Assembly (NCBI GenBank): GCA_944353735.1
Contig: CALVPU010000002.1
Location: forward strand, 1-5,785
Direction: 5' to 3'
Origin: an uncultured Eubacteriales bacterium
Lineage (GTDB): Bacteria > Bacillota > Clostridia > Christensenellales > Aristaeellaceae
Length of the DNA: 5,785 bases
Under the pieces are notes generated by a model. That model did no database searches. It was not told the origin of the DNA and worked only from the letters and a program-made list of their open reading frames with translations. Positions 5,402-5,785 of this stretch are shown piece after piece (position 1 is the first letter of the stretch; each line of letters starts with the position of its first letter). The position numbers were made by a program, and so were the translations under genes.

Positions 5402-5785
5402 TCCGCGCGCAGTAGCAGCTGGGCGACGTCCTCCTTGGAGAAATAGGCGGGATTGACGATCATCGCGCCGTCGTTGAGCGCCTTGGCGGCGATCTCGTCG
5501 ACGCGGGCGCGGTCGAACTTGCCGGTATCGCGCAGCCGCACAGGCAGTCCGGCGGCCTCGGAGACGGCGCGCACGAACGCGGCGACAGCGTTCACCGGAT
5601 CGTCCGACGCAGAAAACAGCGGCGCGATCGGCGCGTACAGTCCGGGCGTGCGGCTGGCGTTGTACGCCATGACGTGCGGCAGCAGAATCGCCATCGCCTC
5701 GCCGTGGGCGATGTGGCAGGCGCCGCCGAGCGCGTGACCGATGGCGTGCACCGCGCCGACCATGCTGTTGCCGAACGCCGCGCCC
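5398..5785 (-). CDS. Iron-containing alcohol dehydrogenase, C-terminal 128 residues (partial)
   Basis: The frame enters from the right edge with GAAFGNSMVGAVHAIGHALGG and stops at TGA 5400-5398. The HAIGHALGG segment and the following CHIAHGEAMAILLPHVM match the C-terminal helical domain of group III (Fe-dependent) alcohol dehydrogenases. The second His of HAIGH and the His of AHGEA correspond to the last two of the four metal ligands. The family is usually about 380-390 residues, so roughly one third is in view; the nucleotide-binding half and the other two ligands lie outside. Such enzymes interconvert alcohols and aldehydes with NAD(P)H. The stop overlaps the aldehyde dehydrogenase start by four bases, so the two are in one operon. 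Which alcohol is used is unknown. Confidence 0.93.
   Translation of the reverse strand, partial: GAAFGNSMVGAVHAIGHALGGACHIAHGEAMAILLPHVMAYNASRTPGLYAPIAPLFSASDDPVNAVAAFVRAVSEAAGLPVRLRDTGKFDRARVDEIAAKALNDGAMIVNPAYFSKEDVAQLLLRAE

Noticed and set aside
4043..5446. 467-codon plus-strand open frame
   Set aside because: It is fully antisense to the motif-complete aldehyde dehydrogenase and rich in Gly/Ala/Arg/His/Gln as expected of a shadow frame. It shows no recognisable domain.

Overview
The window looks like a contig end from a high-GC member of the Clostridia/Firmicutes, probably an uncultured gut lineage. The supporting signs are AGGAGG-type ribosome binding sites, a textbook sigma-A promoter in front of nnr, G/C-ending codons in the main genes, and intergenic GC-rich hairpin repeats of a kind I associate with gut Clostridia. 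The taxonomic call is inference; there is no rRNA or single-lineage marker here. The first 28 bases match the Illumina read-1 adapter at 27 of 28 positions, so the left edge is a sequencing artefact and not genome.

Layout, left to right. (1) 29-394, minus: the first 122 codons of an unrecognised gene, cut off by the adapter. (2) About 445-1152: a non-coding, GC-rich array built from a ~37-bp unit, four copies of which are expanded to ~90 bp. (3) 1189-2787, minus: nnr, the bifunctional NAD(P)HX epimerase/dehydratase, with its own strong promoter at 2821-2849, which places the start at a GTG rather than the upstream ATG. (4) About 2864-3350: two full and one diverged copy of a 170-bp repeat with conserved hairpins. 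(5) About 3351-3555: another apparently non-coding segment resembling a dispersed clostridial repeat. (6) 3556-3931: a lower-GC module of two divergent small genes, a 20-residue hydrophobic peptide (minus) and a 76-residue Xre-type repressor (plus), separated by a perfect 20-bp palindrome that overlaps the likely promoters. (7) 3942-3991: a hairpin terminator usable from both sides. (8) 4013-5784, minus: an aldehyde dehydrogenase of the ALDH3-like group, overlapped by ATGA with the C-terminal third of an iron-containing alcohol dehydrogenase that enters from the right edge.

How the genes work together. The alcohol and aldehyde dehydrogenases form a coupled pair that could convert an alcohol to an aldehyde and then to an acid, or work in detoxification. 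nnr is a housekeeping nicotinamide-cofactor repair gene. The accessory content sits between them: two unrelated repeat families and the Xre/peptide module. That module is the best candidate for something undescribed, though the evidence is architecture only. Many long plus-strand open frames are antisense shadows of GC-rich genes or pass through the repeats.
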